Origin: JADFUS01 sp964368765 | GTDB taxonomy: Bacteria > Bacteroidota > Bacteroidia > Bacteroidales > Rikenellaceae | Reading direction: 5' to 3' | Length of the DNA: 42,793 nt | Assembly: GCA_964368765.1 (NCBI GenBank) | Contig: CAYJCU010000009.1 | Coordinates: 1 to 42,793, forward strand | Shown here: in pieces, positions 24,074 to 34,505 of the stretch | Layout of the letters: every line of letters begins with the position of its first letter | Numbering within the stretch: position 1 is the stretch's first letter | The notes under the pieces: model-generated | What the model was told of the DNA's origin: nothing | The model's database searches: none | Seen by the model: the letters and a program-made list of their open reading frames with translations, nothing else | Position numbers and translations under genes: made by a program

Positions 24074-27016
24074 ATGAGAAAAGTGAATTTGTTGAAGTTA
24101 TCAGCTTTATCGTTAATTTTTCTTTTAGTAGGTTGTGGTAATGAGGAGTCTACATCAACTCCTGCAAATATATATTTGCCTGAAAACTACTACGAAATAC
24201 CTATTACAGCAGGGGATTATAATCTGCCGATTAACATTGATCAGCCTTTTACAGTTAAGAGTAATAAGGCATGGCTTACTACTGCGGGTAGTGGTAACGC
24301 TATGAATGGTAATTTCAAATTTACAGTTGCGGAGAACGAGGATGAAGAGATTCGTATCGGCTCGCTTACCATTGATGGCGGTGGAACCACTGAGTTAGTA
24401 ACCATGAAACAGATGATGAATAATGCTATTGATGCTTATTCTAGTGATAGGGTACGTGATAATGAAATTAACAATATCGGCTCTATGGGCGGCGATTATG
24501 CTATCGCTGTGCTTTATGGTTTAGAGGTTGATGAAGATAATATATCTAAAAGTGATGTTCAGTACTCTATACCTGCTGATGCAGACTGGGTAACGGTTGA
24601 GATGCGTAAAGGTAGAAATGATATTGATAATCCCGTGAATAATTTAAGGGATACTGTTATTATTATCGTAGAGCCTAATCTAGATGGTATTTCAGATCGT
24701 GAGACAGTAATTACTTTTACAAATGACGATTATAATTTAGATGATGAGATAACTATACATCAAACAGCTGAGCCATCTTTTGAGATGTTAAAAAGAACTT
24801 ATGAGCTTGCTAGGGATGCTTCTAATGCAGTTATCGGATTACGTTCTAATGCAATTTTAGAGTCGGTTACAGCGTCAGAGGAGTGGGTTAAAGTTCCAAC
24901 ATCTTTTGAGGATGTTTATGATATGAATTTTGAAGTTACTTTAGATCCTAATACTAGTGGTGTTTCACGTAGTGCTACGGTTACTTTCTTAACTGCACAA
25001 CAACAAACAGCTGTTGCTACTATCACACAGATGGGGCAATACACAAATAAGTCTGAGTCATACTCTATCGTGGTGTCTGGTGTAGAGCGTGAAATTGAGA
25101 TACCTCTTCTAACTGGTGTGAATGTGGTTACAGCAGTTGAAGGAGTACATGATTGGCTAACTATTGAAAAAGTAGGAAATGACGCTATTGTTACAGTTCT
25201 ACAAAATAACGGTTCTGAAAGAAGTGCTACTGTAACTATTGCTGATGCTAGTAACTCTAGCAGAAAAGATATTATTGAGATTGTTCAAGGTCCAATGCCT
25301 AAATTTGAAATAGCAGATGATTTATATATTCTGCCTGTTTACAATGACTATGTCTCTAGTGTTGATGTTGAGATTTCTCATCCATATCAAATCAGAAGTT
25401 TCTCTTCTACATGGTTAAATATTAGTGCTACTGAGGGAGAGTGGAGCGAGGAGCCAACAACTATGCTATCAGGCGAGTCTCTTTATGGTTCGTTCTATAT
25501 TAAGCCGCTTGAGCCTAAAGGTTCACAAGAGGATGGTGAGGTTATTGTGCGTACTGGAACTATACAAATTGCTAGTGAGGGTATCACAAAATCAATTAAT
25601 GTTAAGCAGATAAGCAACAATATTATTGATATATCAAACAATAACTATGGTGTCCTTAACGAGGGGCAAAATCTATCTTTCGGCATCGTTGATGGAATTA
25701 CTTATGACTACACTGTAACAGGTTCAACACCTGCATGGGTATCTATTACAAATGATGAGGCTAACGATCTGTTTAATATCAACTTTACACCTAATGGTAA
25801 CGATAATCGTTATCTTGAGATAGTTTTCGAAGATAAGGAAAATAATAAAGTAGATACAATTAACTTTATTCAGTTTGGAGCTGGTAAGGAGATTGTTCTT
25901 GATGCAAACAACTCTCTAGCTAGTCAGATTGGTGCTAATGAGAATCTGCATATCTACACAATGAAGGTTAAAGGTGAGATGACTCTTGAGGATTTTGCAA
26001 CTCTTCGTGGTGAGAATAGTGCAGTTGGTAGATTCCAAAATCTTAATGTACTTGATCTTTCTGAGATGACAAATACAATAATTCCAGATACTGCGGTAAT
26101 TAATATGTTAAATCTTACAGAGGTTATACTTCCAGAGGGTGTTATAGAGATAAAAGAGGGAGCATTCTCTAACAATGCAAAACTAGCTAAGATTAATATT
26201 CCAAGTGGTGTTACAGCTTTAGGAGAAGGAGCATTTAAATCATGTTTTGCTCTTGATAATATAACTATTCCAGCAGGTGTAACAGTTCTTTCAGAGCAAC
26301 TGTTCTATCAGACGGGTATTGTATCTATCGAGATTCCTAAAAATGTTGTAGAGATAGGTTCAAGTGCATTTAGTGCTTGTGCTGAACTTACTGAGGTTAC
26401 ATTTGAGGAGGGCTCTAAGCTTAAGACAATAGCATCTTTTGCCTTCTTTGTAAGTCCTAAGCTTGTAAGTATTTCTGTTCCAAGTGGTGTTGATTTCATC
26501 GGTTCGTCAGCTTTTGCATCTTGTAGAAGTTTAACAAATGTTGATATTAAGAGCACTCAAATTGATATTATCTCAGAGGAGTGTTTTGCTGGAACAAATA
26601 TAGGAACAATAGAGTTCCCATCTACTGTTAAAGGTATAGGTGTTGAGGCATTTGCTAGAGCAAGAATAACTGATTTAGTTATCCCAGCTTCTGTAATATA
26701 TTTCGGTGAGAGATCTTTCCTAGATATTATCTCTGATGAGACTGAAGGTGTTGTTGAGATAACACTTCAACGTTATGATGCTAGTGCATCAACTACTTAT
26801 GATATGATAACTAGATTTAGTTTAGGAACAGAGGCAGGAAACAATGGTAACACATTTAGCAATTCAGGTCCGCCTGAGTTCCCTGATAAACTAAGAATTT
26901 ATGTGCCTAAAGGCTCATTAGAGACATATCGTACTGTTGTGTGTACAGGTGAAGGAGTTAGTGATAATCAATGGGGAGAGGCTTACATTGAGATTTTCCA
27001 AGAGTTATCGGAGTAG
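24074..27016 (+). CDS. BACON-repeat and BspA-type leucine-rich-repeat lipoprotein
   Basis: This 980-residue lipoprotein (lipobox LLVGC, Cys21) has about six tandem Ig-like BACON-type repeats between residues 30 and 600. Each has a central aromatic motif (KAWLTT, ADWVTV, EEWVKV, HDWLTI, STWLNI, PAWVSI) and a terminal I-x-Q strand. From about 650 to 910 it has BspA/LRR_5 repeats such as LTEVILPEGVIEIKEGAF, LAKINIPSGVTALGEGAF and VSIEIPKNVVEIGSSAF. BACON domains are linked to carbohydrate or mucin binding and BspA repeats to adhesion and host-protein contact. It has no catalytic domain. It lies between terminators, so it may be transcribed alone or with the META gene. Function is inferred from domains only. 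Confidence 0.88.
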   Translation: MRKVNLLKLSALSLIFLLVGCGNEESTSTPANIYLPENYYEIPITAGDYNLPINIDQPFTVKSNKAWLTTAGSGNAMNGNFKFTVAENEDEEIRIGSLTIDGGGTTELVTMKQMMNNAIDAYSSDRVRDNEINNIGSMGGDYAIAVLYGLEVDEDNISKSDVQYSIPADADWVTVEMRKGRNDIDNPVNNLRDTVIIIVEPNLDGISDRETVITFTNDDYNLDDEITIHQTAEPSFEMLKRTYELARDASNAVIGLRSNAILESVTASEEWVKVPTSFEDVYDMNFEVTLDPNTSGVSRSATVTFLTAQQQTAVATITQMGQYTNKSESYSIVVSGVEREIEIPLLTGVNVVTAVEGVHDWLTIEKVGNDAIVTVLQNNGSERSATVTIADASNSSRKDIIEIVQGPMPKFEIADDLYILPVYNDYVSSVDVEISHPYQIRSFSSTWLNISATEGEWSEEPTTMLSGESLYGSFYIKPLEPKGSQEDGEVIVRTGTIQIASEGITKSINVKQISNNIIDISNNNYGVLNEGQNLSFGIVDGITYDYTVTGSTPAWVSITNDEANDLFNINFTPNGNDNRYLEIVFEDKENNKVDTINFIQFGAGKEIVLDANNSLASQIGANENLHIYTMKVKGEMTLEDFATLRGENSAVGRFQNLNVLDLSEMTNTIIPDTAVINMLNLTEVILPEGVIEIKEGAFSNNAKLAKINIPSGVTALGEGAFKSCFALDNITIPAGVTVLSEQLFYQTGIVSIEIPKNVVEIGSSAFSACAELTEVTFEEGSKLKTIASFAFFVSPKLVSISVPSGVDFIGSSAFASCRSLTNVDIKSTQIDIISEECFAGTNIGTIEFPSTVKGIGVEAFARARITDLVIPASVIYFGERSFLDIISDETEGVVEITLQRYDASASTTYDMITRFSLGTEAGNNGNTFSNSGPPEFPDKLRIYVPKGSLETYRTVVCTGEGVSDNQWGEAYIEIFQELSE

Positions 27017-27030
27017 TTAGTAAATTATAA

Positions 27031-27078
27031 AGATTAAATGGAGAGGCGAGATTTATTATCTCTGCCTCTCCATAATCT
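27031..27078 (+). terminator. Long hairpin after the BACON-LRR gene
   Basis: AGATTA (27031-27036) pairs with TAATCT (27073-27078), and TGGAGAGGC-GAGAT (27039-27052) pairs with ATCTC-T-GCCTCTCCA (27058-27072, one bulged T) around TTATT. A short T-rich stretch follows. It lies 15 bp past the stop and 16 bp before the META gene. Confidence 0.65.
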
Positions 27079-27093
27079 AAAATATTATTTTAT

Positions 27094-27543
27094 ATGAGAA
27101 AATATTTTATTGCATTATGTGTTGCACTATTAAGTTTTGCTTGCGGTAGTGGTGATGCAACATTACTAGGCACAACATGGCACCTACAAGAGATTAATGG
27201 TAAAGCAGTTAATCGTAATGTTTTAGCAGATTCAACCTCTTTAACTCTAAGACTTGAACAGCATGGCACAACTATTAGAGTTATGGCAATTGGTGATATG
27301 AATAACCTAAACTCAGTAGCTAAGATTGATGAAGAGAGTAAGACAATCTCTATTTCAAAATTTAGAATGACACGTATGATGGCTAAGAACCCTGAACTAG
27401 AGAGACAGTTTGCAACACTTCTTAACGCTGCAGCAACCTACTCAATAGAGGGAGATGAATTAACATTGTTAGATAAAAGCGGTAAAAGCAAAGCTCTATT
27501 TACAGTTAAGGCTGTTTCGCCAGCCAAAAGCGATAAAAAATAG
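27094..27543 (+). CDS. META-domain (HslJ-like) lipoprotein
   Basis: This 149-residue lipoprotein (lipobox SFAC, Cys17) has the META/HslJ pattern LLGTTWHLQEINGKAV right after the anchor. A central beta-rich segment follows, and the C terminus has DELTLLDKSGKSKALFTVKAV. META proteins are small outer-membrane or periplasmic lipoproteins linked to stress response or heat-shock HslJ; their activity is unknown. It lies between the BACON-LRR gene and SusC2, so it might be transcribed from its own promoter or by read-through. Its role in the locus is unclear. Confidence 0.8.
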   Translation: MRKYFIALCVALLSFACGSGDATLLGTTWHLQEINGKAVNRNVLADSTSLTLRLEQHGTTIRVMAIGDMNNLNSVAKIDEESKTISISKFRMTRMMAKNPELERQFATLLNAAATYSIEGDELTLLDKSGKSKALFTVKAVSPAKSDKK

Positions 27544-27627
27544 TAGTTTTATATATAGTATCCTAGCAACTTTGGGGCACTATATTTTATTGGGCTAGAT
27601 AAGACAATTAAAAACAATAATAAATGT

Positions 27628-30600
27628 ATGAAAAAAAGTTTACGCTTTAAAGGTAATAGTTTTTCTATTATGTTTTTTGCTCTTTCGCTTCTTTTTGTTC
27701 ACTCTTTTACTTTAGAGGTGAGAGCTGAGTCAAATGAGATACAGGATAAGAGTAGAGAGCAGAAAAGAGAGAATATTACAGTTAAGAATCTTGAGCAGCC
27801 TAGCACTCAAGATGACGAGAACAATATAATTTCAGGTAGAATAGTGGATGAGAAGGGTAAGCCACTAGTTGGGGTTATATTAATTAATAAAATTACGCAA
27901 GATGGTACCATTTCAGATGCCGATGGTAAATTCGTAATTAAAGTTGAGGCCGAAGCAGAGTTTGAGACATCATTTACAGGTTATAAGATAGCTAACCCTA
28001 TCTTAAAACCAGGTATGAAGGATGTGGTTATTAAGCTTGAGCTTGATGTGATGGATGCTGGTGATGTAACGGTAGTTGCTTACGGTACACAGAGTGTTGA
28101 GAGTGTTGTAGGTGCCGTTTCTACTGTGAGAGTTGATGATTTAAAGTCTTCTAATTCAGACTTAACAGCCTCTTTAGCAGGTAATGTGGCCGGCATTATC
28201 GGATGGCAAACAGGAGGTATCCCTGGTGCACTTACTGAAGATGAGTCAAATACAAAATTTTATGTTAGGGGTATTACTTCGTTTCAAGAGGGTGCTAATA
28301 CAGAGCCTCTTATCTTGATGGATGGAGTAGAGATTTCGAAATTAGATTTAGCACGTATCTCACCTGAGGATATAGGAAGTTTCTCAGTGCTTAAAGATGC
28401 GTCGGCAGCGGCTATGTATGGAGCGCGTGGTGCTAATGGTGTTATTTTGGTAACTACCAAGAAGGGAACACCTGGTAGCGTGTATGTTTCGGCAAGATAT
28501 GAGAGAATTTACTCTCAACCAACAGAGGTAATAGATGTAGTAGATCCAATTACCTATATGAAACGTTATAATGAGGCTTTTACAGGTCGTAATCCAGATT
28601 TATTACCTTATTACTCGGCTGAGACTATAGCTCGCACGGGTAGTTCAGAGTTTCCAAGTTATGTCTATCCAGCTAATGACTGGTTTGATATGTTATTCAA
28701 GAGTGGTAATATAAATAATCACTATTCTGTTAATGTTAGAGGTGGTACTGATGTAGTTCAGCACTTTACATCTTTAACATACAATGATGATACAGGTATG
28801 TTAAAGAGTGATGAGCGCATGAGTACTTTTGATACTAATATCACTAATAAAAACCTATCTTTTAGAACAAATATTAATGTTAATCTTGGTGATATACTAT
28901 TCCAGTTTAACAGCTTTACTACAATGGACGACTACTATGGTCCATATACAGATATGAAAGAGGCGTATGATTTGGCCTTTAGAGCAAATCAGGTTGATTA
29001 TGCAGCAACATATCCTGTACCAGGCAGTGAAGATGAATGGGTATTTGGTAGTGCTGCTGGAGGTATACTTCAGGCAGATGGTGAGGTTTATAAAAACAAC
29101 CCAGTATTAGAGCTACATAGAGGCTACACACTGCGTGAGCGTCACTCATCTTTAAATAAATTTGAGTATATTCATAAATTAGATGCTTTAACTAAGGGTC
29201 TTGAATTTAGAGGTTCGGTAGCTTATCAGAGAGAATCATATACATCTGATGCTTATGTTATTAAGCCTGAGGTAATGGCTTTAAATTCGTATGATGTTAA
29301 GACTGGAGAGCACACTCTTACCTCTCTTAATGCGGAGAGTGCAACAGATGAAATATCTAAAGATATATTCAAGTATGATGATACTTCACTTCGTAGAATG
29401 ACCTACGAGGCTAAGTTCATGTATAACCGTGAGTTTGGCGATCACCTTATAAGTGCATTGGGAGTATTCCAAACGCAAGAGAGTGTTGAGATGCGTAAAT
29501 TTGCTGAACCTTCAGAAGAGGGTACTATTGACACAGAGACGCAGGTGACTCCTATCTTTACAAATATCTATCCACGTCGTAATCTTAGCTATGCAGGTCG
29601 TCTTTCTTATGGATATAAGAATAAGATTTTCGCTGAGACAAGTTTTGCTTATAATGGTTCTGAGCGTTTTGCTGAAGATTATAGAATGGGTTTCTTTCCA
29701 TCGGTTGGTGGTTCATACATCATCTCTAAAGAGTCTTTCATGGCTAGATACTCTGGTTGGCTAAATATGTTAAAACTTAGACTTTCTTATGGTCAAGTGG
29801 GTAATGATGGTATTATTGATGATCCAAGATATGTGCATATTCAATCTATAAATACTGATTTAGTTTCGCAGTTCCCATTGAGTCAGGCGATTCAAGGCGA
29901 TGGTGATCACACATACCAAATATACTCTTATGCAAATCCAGATATTAGATGGGAGATTGCTGAGACTGTGAATTTTGGTATCGATACAAAGCTATTCAAT
30001 GCTATAGAGATTAATGCTGATATATATCAAGAGATACGTCACAATATCATCTCATATCGTACATCTATACCAGCTTCGGTAGGTATGGAGTTTGAGCCAC
30101 TTGATAATAATGGTAAGGTACGCTCTCGTGGATTTGATATGTCTGCTAAATATCAAAAGTCGTTCTCTCAAGATTTCTGGATTATTGTAAGTGGAACAGC
30201 TACGTATAACAAGGCAGTATTCTTAGAACTTGAAGAGTCTGTTAATATAGAGTCATATCAATCAAGAATTGGTAAAGATATATCGCAAGCCTTCGGATAT
30301 GTTGCAGAGGGAGTGTTCACGGATTGGGCAGAGATTAATGATGCTCCAGATCAGCCAGGTGTTCAACCAGGAGATATTCGTTACCGTGATATGAATGGCG
30401 ATATGAAGATAGATGTTAATGATGCTGTGCCTATCGGTCTTCCTGAGACACCACGTCTTATCTATGGACTTAATGGTAATCTTTATTATAAAGGTTTTGA
30501 ATTTTCATTCTCATTGCAAGGTTCTGGTCAGCGTTCATTCTTTGTTGATCCTGAGTCGGTATCTCCATTTGCAGGAGATCAAGCAATGCTAACAGCTATC

Positions 30601-30966
30601 AATGATAGCTACTGGAGTGTGGATAATATGCTAGATGATCCTTTCTGGCCACGTCTATCTACAAATAATATTATTGTTCATAATCCTGAGGAGGATTATT
30701 ATAGAGATGGAACATCTACAGTAAGAAAGAGTACTTTCTTTATGTATGAGGGATCATTCTTACGTGTTAGACAGATTGAGTTAGCCTATTCAGTACCAAC
30801 TCATTTGATTAATAAGCTAAACTTAAGAAGTGTGAGAGTATATTTCCGATTAGACAACCCATTCTTATTTAGCGCATTTGATGTGTGGGATATAGAGCTT
30901 GGAGAGCAAGGATTTAACTATCCAATACAAAAAACACAATCTATTGGAGTGTCGTTCAGCTTCTAA
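27628..30966 (+). CDS. SusC-like TonB-dependent transporter (SusC2)
   Basis: This 1112-residue SusC starts with a signal peptide (to about VRA, residue 35), a low-complexity charged linker, and a carboxypeptidase-D-like domain (about 68-145). It has no STN domain. The TonB-box-like segment DVTVVAYGTQ precedes the plug with GWQTGGIPGALTEDESNTKFYVRGITSF, nearly the same as in SusC1. The barrel ends with GVSFSF and a terminal Phe. SusD2 follows by 30 bp. A candidate -7 box CAACTTTG (27567-27574, one mismatch to TAnnTTTG) lies upstream. High similarity to SusC1 across the plug and C terminus indicates a duplicated cassette. Confidence 0.95.
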   Translation: MKKSLRFKGNSFSIMFFALSLLFVHSFTLEVRAESNEIQDKSREQKRENITVKNLEQPSTQDDENNIISGRIVDEKGKPLVGVILINKITQDGTISDADGKFVIKVEAEAEFETSFTGYKIANPILKPGMKDVVIKLELDVMDAGDVTVVAYGTQSVESVVGAVSTVRVDDLKSSNSDLTASLAGNVAGIIGWQTGGIPGALTEDESNTKFYVRGITSFQEGANTEPLILMDGVEISKLDLARISPEDIGSFSVLKDASAAAMYGARGANGVILVTTKKGTPGSVYVSARYERIYSQPTEVIDVVDPITYMKRYNEAFTGRNPDLLPYYSAETIARTGSSEFPSYVYPANDWFDMLFKSGNINNHYSVNVRGGTDVVQHFTSLTYNDDTGMLKSDERMSTFDTNITNKNLSFRTNINVNLGDILFQFNSFTTMDDYYGPYTDMKEAYDLAFRANQVDYAATYPVPGSEDEWVFGSAAGGILQADGEVYKNNPVLELHRGYTLRERHSSLNKFEYIHKLDALTKGLEFRGSVAYQRESYTSDAYVIKPEVMALNSYDVKTGEHTLTSLNAESATDEISKDIFKYDDTSLRRMTYEAKFMYNREFGDHLISALGVFQTQESVEMRKFAEPSEEGTIDTETQVTPIFTNIYPRRNLSYAGRLSYGYKNKIFAETSFAYNGSERFAEDYRMGFFPSVGGSYIISKESFMARYSGWLNMLKLRLSYGQVGNDGIIDDPRYVHIQSINTDLVSQFPLSQAIQGDGDHTYQIYSYANPDIRWEIAETVNFGIDTKLFNAIEINADIYQEIRHNIISYRTSIPASVGMEFEPLDNNGKVRSRGFDMSAKYQKSFSQDFWIIVSGTATYNKAVFLELEESVNIESYQSRIGKDISQAFGYVAEGVFTDWAEINDAPDQPGVQPGDIRYRDMNGDMKIDVNDAVPIGLPETPRLIYGLNGNLYYKGFEFSFSLQGSGQRSFFVDPESVSPFAGDQAMLTAINDSYWSVDNMLDDPFWPRLSTNNIIVHNPEEDYYRDGTSTVRKSTFFMYEGSFLRVRQIELAYSVPTHLINKLNLRSVRVYFRLDNPFLFSAFDVWDIELGEQGFNYPIQKTQSIGVSFSF

Positions 30967-30996
30967 TACAGAGCGAAATAATAAATAATTGAGATT

Positions 30997-33036
30997 ATGA
31001 AGATAAATAAATATAAAAATAAGTTCCTTATACTACTTTTTAGCTCCCTATTAGGTGTTGGATGTTCAGCTAATTGGTTAGATGTAGTTGAAGATGGTGG
31101 AACATTAACTTTAGAGCAGATATTTAGAGAGAGTTCAGGTTTGGAGTCTTATCTTTTGACCTGTTATCAAGGGGCTTTCCTAACAGATGGTAATAATATG
31201 TTCGACCCTGCTATGACAGGTGCAGATGAGTTTATTATTCCAGATTATTATATCCAAAACCCAACCACTAACCAAGAGTTTATGGTTGGTGCAATGATTG
31301 CGTCTGGGCAGCAAACTTACACTAACCCTTACGGAAGTAAGTGGGGACGTGAGGGCGATAGAGTATATTTCGGTGTTCCTGCAGTTGGTCAAGTTACAAC
31401 AAATGATGGTTCAATTAATCATACAAATAGATATGTTTTAATTCAGCACTGTAACATATTCCTTCAGCATGCTCACCTTTGTCGCAATCTTACAACGGAT
31501 CAAATTAATGAGCGTAAAGCTTTTGTTAAGGCTATTAAAGCGTGGTACTATTTCGAACTTGTTCGCCAATATGGACCAGTAACACTAGCTGAAGGTGAAT
31601 TTGATGTAAATGCTGACTTAGAGGAGTTACAACGTCCTCGTTCTCATGTTGATACATGTTTCAATACCATAGTTAGATTACTAGATGAGGCTATTGATTC
31701 ATTACCATCACGTAATAAAATTTCTCCTAATTATGAGAAGTGTTTTAATCAAGATGCTGCTTTAGCACTTAAAGCACGTGTTCTGCTTTATCAGGCATCG
31801 CCACTCTTTAATGGTAATAGCGATTACTATAATTTTAGAGATAGAGATGGCAAGCAACTATTTGCTGAAAGTTATGATGAAACAAAATGGACTAGAGCGG
31901 CTCAGGCTGCTGAAGAGGCTATTAATACCATCAAAAGTAATGGTGTAAATATCGCTGAGGGCAATAACACACCAGGTCTAACAGAGCTAAACAATACTAT
32001 TCTTGATATTAGAAGATCCTCTATAGGTATACGTTTTGATAAAGATAATGGCTATGAGTGGTTATGGGTAACTGTTGATAGAACGGGTCCTTCTAAATTT
32101 AAATACCCACGTTATAAGCGTGGTGACACATATTATAGCCCTGCTAATTCAGGTATTTACTCTGTGACAGGTAATGTTGTTGATTTATATTACACTAAAA
32201 ATGGACTTCCTATTAATATGGATAAGTCTTGGAATTACGATGCTAGAAATTTAGTTAGTAAGATCACTGATCCAGATAAAGTTGAAGAGTATTTTGAGGT
32301 ACTACCTGAGTATGAAGATGTATTAAATGCGCACATAGACAGAGATCCTAGATTCTATGCTAACATAGGTTTTGACAGAGGATATTGGCCATTTAGAGAG
32401 GTGTCTACTGATCCTGAGGTTAATGTGAAATTTAGAGCCAGAGCTGGCGAGGGTGTAGATAAATATAATTCCGCTTTGGGGATATATAATAGAACAGGTT
32501 ATTGGTGTAAGAAAGGTTTAAATGTTGATGGCGGAGATGATAGTTCAATGAAAAATATCCATCAACAGTATCATCCTGCTTTACGTTTTAGTGAATTATA
32601 TCTAATTGCTGCCGAGGCTTATAATGAGGCTGGTAATAGAGAAAAAGCTATTGAATACCTTAATGTTATACGTGAACGTGCTGGTATTCCTGATGTAGAG
32701 GTATCATGGAGTGCTGAAAATTCGTGGGAACCATCTCGTAAAGATACTAAAGAGGGTTTAAGAACAATTATACAGCAAGAGAGATCTATCGAATTACTAT
32801 TCGAAGGACATCGTTTTTGGGATCTAAGACGTTGGAAAACCGCATTTGTAGAGCTGTCTAAGCCACTTACCGGATGGAATGTTGATGGTAGTACTGCCTC
32901 TCAATTCTATAATGGATTTAATGGATATTTAGAGCTAACTAGTGGTGGTAACTTTAATGGTACTAAAGATTACTTCTTCCCTATTGATAGTGATGAGGTG
33001 CAGAAATCGAATATATCACAAACACTTTATTGGTAA
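30997..33036 (+). CDS. SusD-like surface lipoprotein (SusD2)
   Basis: This 679-residue SusD/RagB-family lipoprotein has a lipobox GVGC (Cys23) followed by SANWLDVVEDGG. Conserved helices include KAIKAWYYFELVRQYGP, ALRFSELYLIAAEAYNEAG, LNVIRERAGIP and QQERSIELLFEGHRFWDLRRW, the last close to the classical SusD C-terminal motif. Partner of SusC2. The A2 lipoprotein starts 38 bp after its stop. It diverges from SusD1 more than the SusC pair does, which fits different ligands. Confidence 0.95.
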   Translation: MKINKYKNKFLILLFSSLLGVGCSANWLDVVEDGGTLTLEQIFRESSGLESYLLTCYQGAFLTDGNNMFDPAMTGADEFIIPDYYIQNPTTNQEFMVGAMIASGQQTYTNPYGSKWGREGDRVYFGVPAVGQVTTNDGSINHTNRYVLIQHCNIFLQHAHLCRNLTTDQINERKAFVKAIKAWYYFELVRQYGPVTLAEGEFDVNADLEELQRPRSHVDTCFNTIVRLLDEAIDSLPSRNKISPNYEKCFNQDAALALKARVLLYQASPLFNGNSDYYNFRDRDGKQLFAESYDETKWTRAAQAAEEAINTIKSNGVNIAEGNNTPGLTELNNTILDIRRSSIGIRFDKDNGYEWLWVTVDRTGPSKFKYPRYKRGDTYYSPANSGIYSVTGNVVDLYYTKNGLPINMDKSWNYDARNLVSKITDPDKVEEYFEVLPEYEDVLNAHIDRDPRFYANIGFDRGYWPFREVSTDPEVNVKFRARAGEGVDKYNSALGIYNRTGYWCKKGLNVDGGDDSSMKNIHQQYHPALRFSELYLIAAEAYNEAGNREKAIEYLNVIRERAGIPDVEVSWSAENSWEPSRKDTKEGLRTIIQQERSIELLFEGHRFWDLRRWKTAFVELSKPLTGWNVDGSTASQFYNGFNGYLELTSGGNFNGTKDYFFPIDSDEVQKSNISQTLYW

Positions 33037-33074
33037 TATTTTTAAGTTTATCAAAGTTTAAAATTGGAATTAAG

Positions 33075-34454
33075 ATGAAAAAAATATTAATTATATTTAT
33101 GTTACCTCTACTTCTATTGTCTTGTAAAAAAGATAATATTGGTTCTTTTGAGGTGTTAATTACCCCCGATAGGTTTGAATTTGAACCTATTGCAGGTGGT
33201 GCTGTGATGACATTTGAACTCTCTGAAGAGCATTCAGAGGTGTTTCAGGTTGAAGTAAGCTATGTTAATGATTGGAATGTGCCAGTAGTTAAATCTGCCT
33301 ATGTATTATCAGGTGAGTTAATTCTTGATGGTTTGATTAAAGGTGGAGATATTCCTGTTACAATCTATCTGAAAAACAATAAAAATGAACGTTCTGAGCC
33401 TCTTGAGTTAATGTTCGAGGCTTATGAGTCGTATGCTAGTTCAATTCTACAAGATGGAAACATCGATATTGAGCCATATTGGAATGGTTTCAGAATATTA
33501 ATTGATGATATGCCTGAGGAGACAGCAGGCTTCGTAAATGTATATTATGTAGGAAAGGATTTTAAAGATGATATAACAAATATTCCTGTTGGTAAATTTA
33601 ATATCAATGACAGTAATATGAGATCGCGTTATATTCTTGATGAAGAGTTGTATGATGAAAATGATAATATAACAATAGTATTAGAGACCTCTGATTTAAA
33701 GGAGAATATTATCGCTAAAAGAGAGTTCGAGGTTTCATACTTGACAGCTAAAATGTTATCAGGTGTTGTTATGCACTCTACAAGTATCAAAAATTCGCAC
33801 GAGACAGCTGATTATAGCTGGCAAGCACTTTTTGATGGATATAAAAATCAAAAAGGTAGTGGTAGTTCATATTATACAACATTCTTATCTAAGGGCAATA
33901 TGGATCAATCTGAGTGGATATTCGATCTAGGAGATAATAGAGAGCCGCTAGGATATTTAAGAATGTACACACAATATTGGATAGCTACGGATAATTACTT
34001 CCCATCACCTTTTGAATTGCCAGAGGCTGAGAGTGATGCCTCTCCTGCATTTTACAATGAGGGTCTATCTATTAGAGATCGTCTACCTAGTGATATGGAA
34101 ATTTATGCTTCAGAGAGCATTGATGGAGAGTGGGTTAAAATTGGAGAGTATTTCTCACCTGATGGCTCTAAAACATTCTTAGATGCGTGGTGTTATGGTG
34201 CATCTAATGCAGCAGATATTACTGTTGATTTAGTTTCACGTGGTGGAGTGTATGACGCTAGTGGATTACCTGAGATATATGTAGAGGTTGATTTTTCAGA
34301 TGCAAATAATACTCCTTACAGATATGTTATGGTTAAAGTATTAGATAACTTTTCAACATTTGGAGAGATTCCAGGTACAACAAGTTCTGTTAATGACTTA
34401 AATACTACAGAGCAGTTATCGTTCAGTGAAATAGAGTTTTTTGTTAAAGAGTAA
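33075..34454 (+). CDS. DUF4959/DUF5126/DUF5000-like surface lipoprotein (A2)
   Basis: This 459-residue lipoprotein (start chosen at ATG 33075, giving MKKILIIFMLPLLLLSCKK with lipobox LLSC; an upstream in-frame start at 33030 would add 15 residues before the signal peptide) is a paralogue of A1. It has FEPIAGGAVMTFEL at the N terminus, YWNGFRILIDDM in the middle, a discoidin-like C-terminal domain starting near LFDGYKNQKGS, and the terminal FSEIEFFVKE. Expected role is surface binding of the SusC2/SusD2 ligand. B2 follows 51 bp later. Confidence 0.85.
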   Translation: MKKILIIFMLPLLLLSCKKDNIGSFEVLITPDRFEFEPIAGGAVMTFELSEEHSEVFQVEVSYVNDWNVPVVKSAYVLSGELILDGLIKGGDIPVTIYLKNNKNERSEPLELMFEAYESYASSILQDGNIDIEPYWNGFRILIDDMPEETAGFVNVYYVGKDFKDDITNIPVGKFNINDSNMRSRYILDEELYDENDNITIVLETSDLKENIIAKREFEVSYLTAKMLSGVVMHSTSIKNSHETADYSWQALFDGYKNQKGSGSSYYTTFLSKGNMDQSEWIFDLGDNREPLGYLRMYTQYWIATDNYFPSPFELPEAESDASPAFYNEGLSIRDRLPSDMEIYASESIDGEWVKIGEYFSPDGSKTFLDAWCYGASNAADITVDLVSRGGVYDASGLPEIYVEVDFSDANNTPYRYVMVKVLDNFSTFGEIPGTTSSVNDLNTTEQLSFSEIEFFVKE

Positions 34455-34505
34455 TTTTTGATTTTTAGATAAATAACAAAATCAAATAAACAAAATTATA
34501 AAGTT

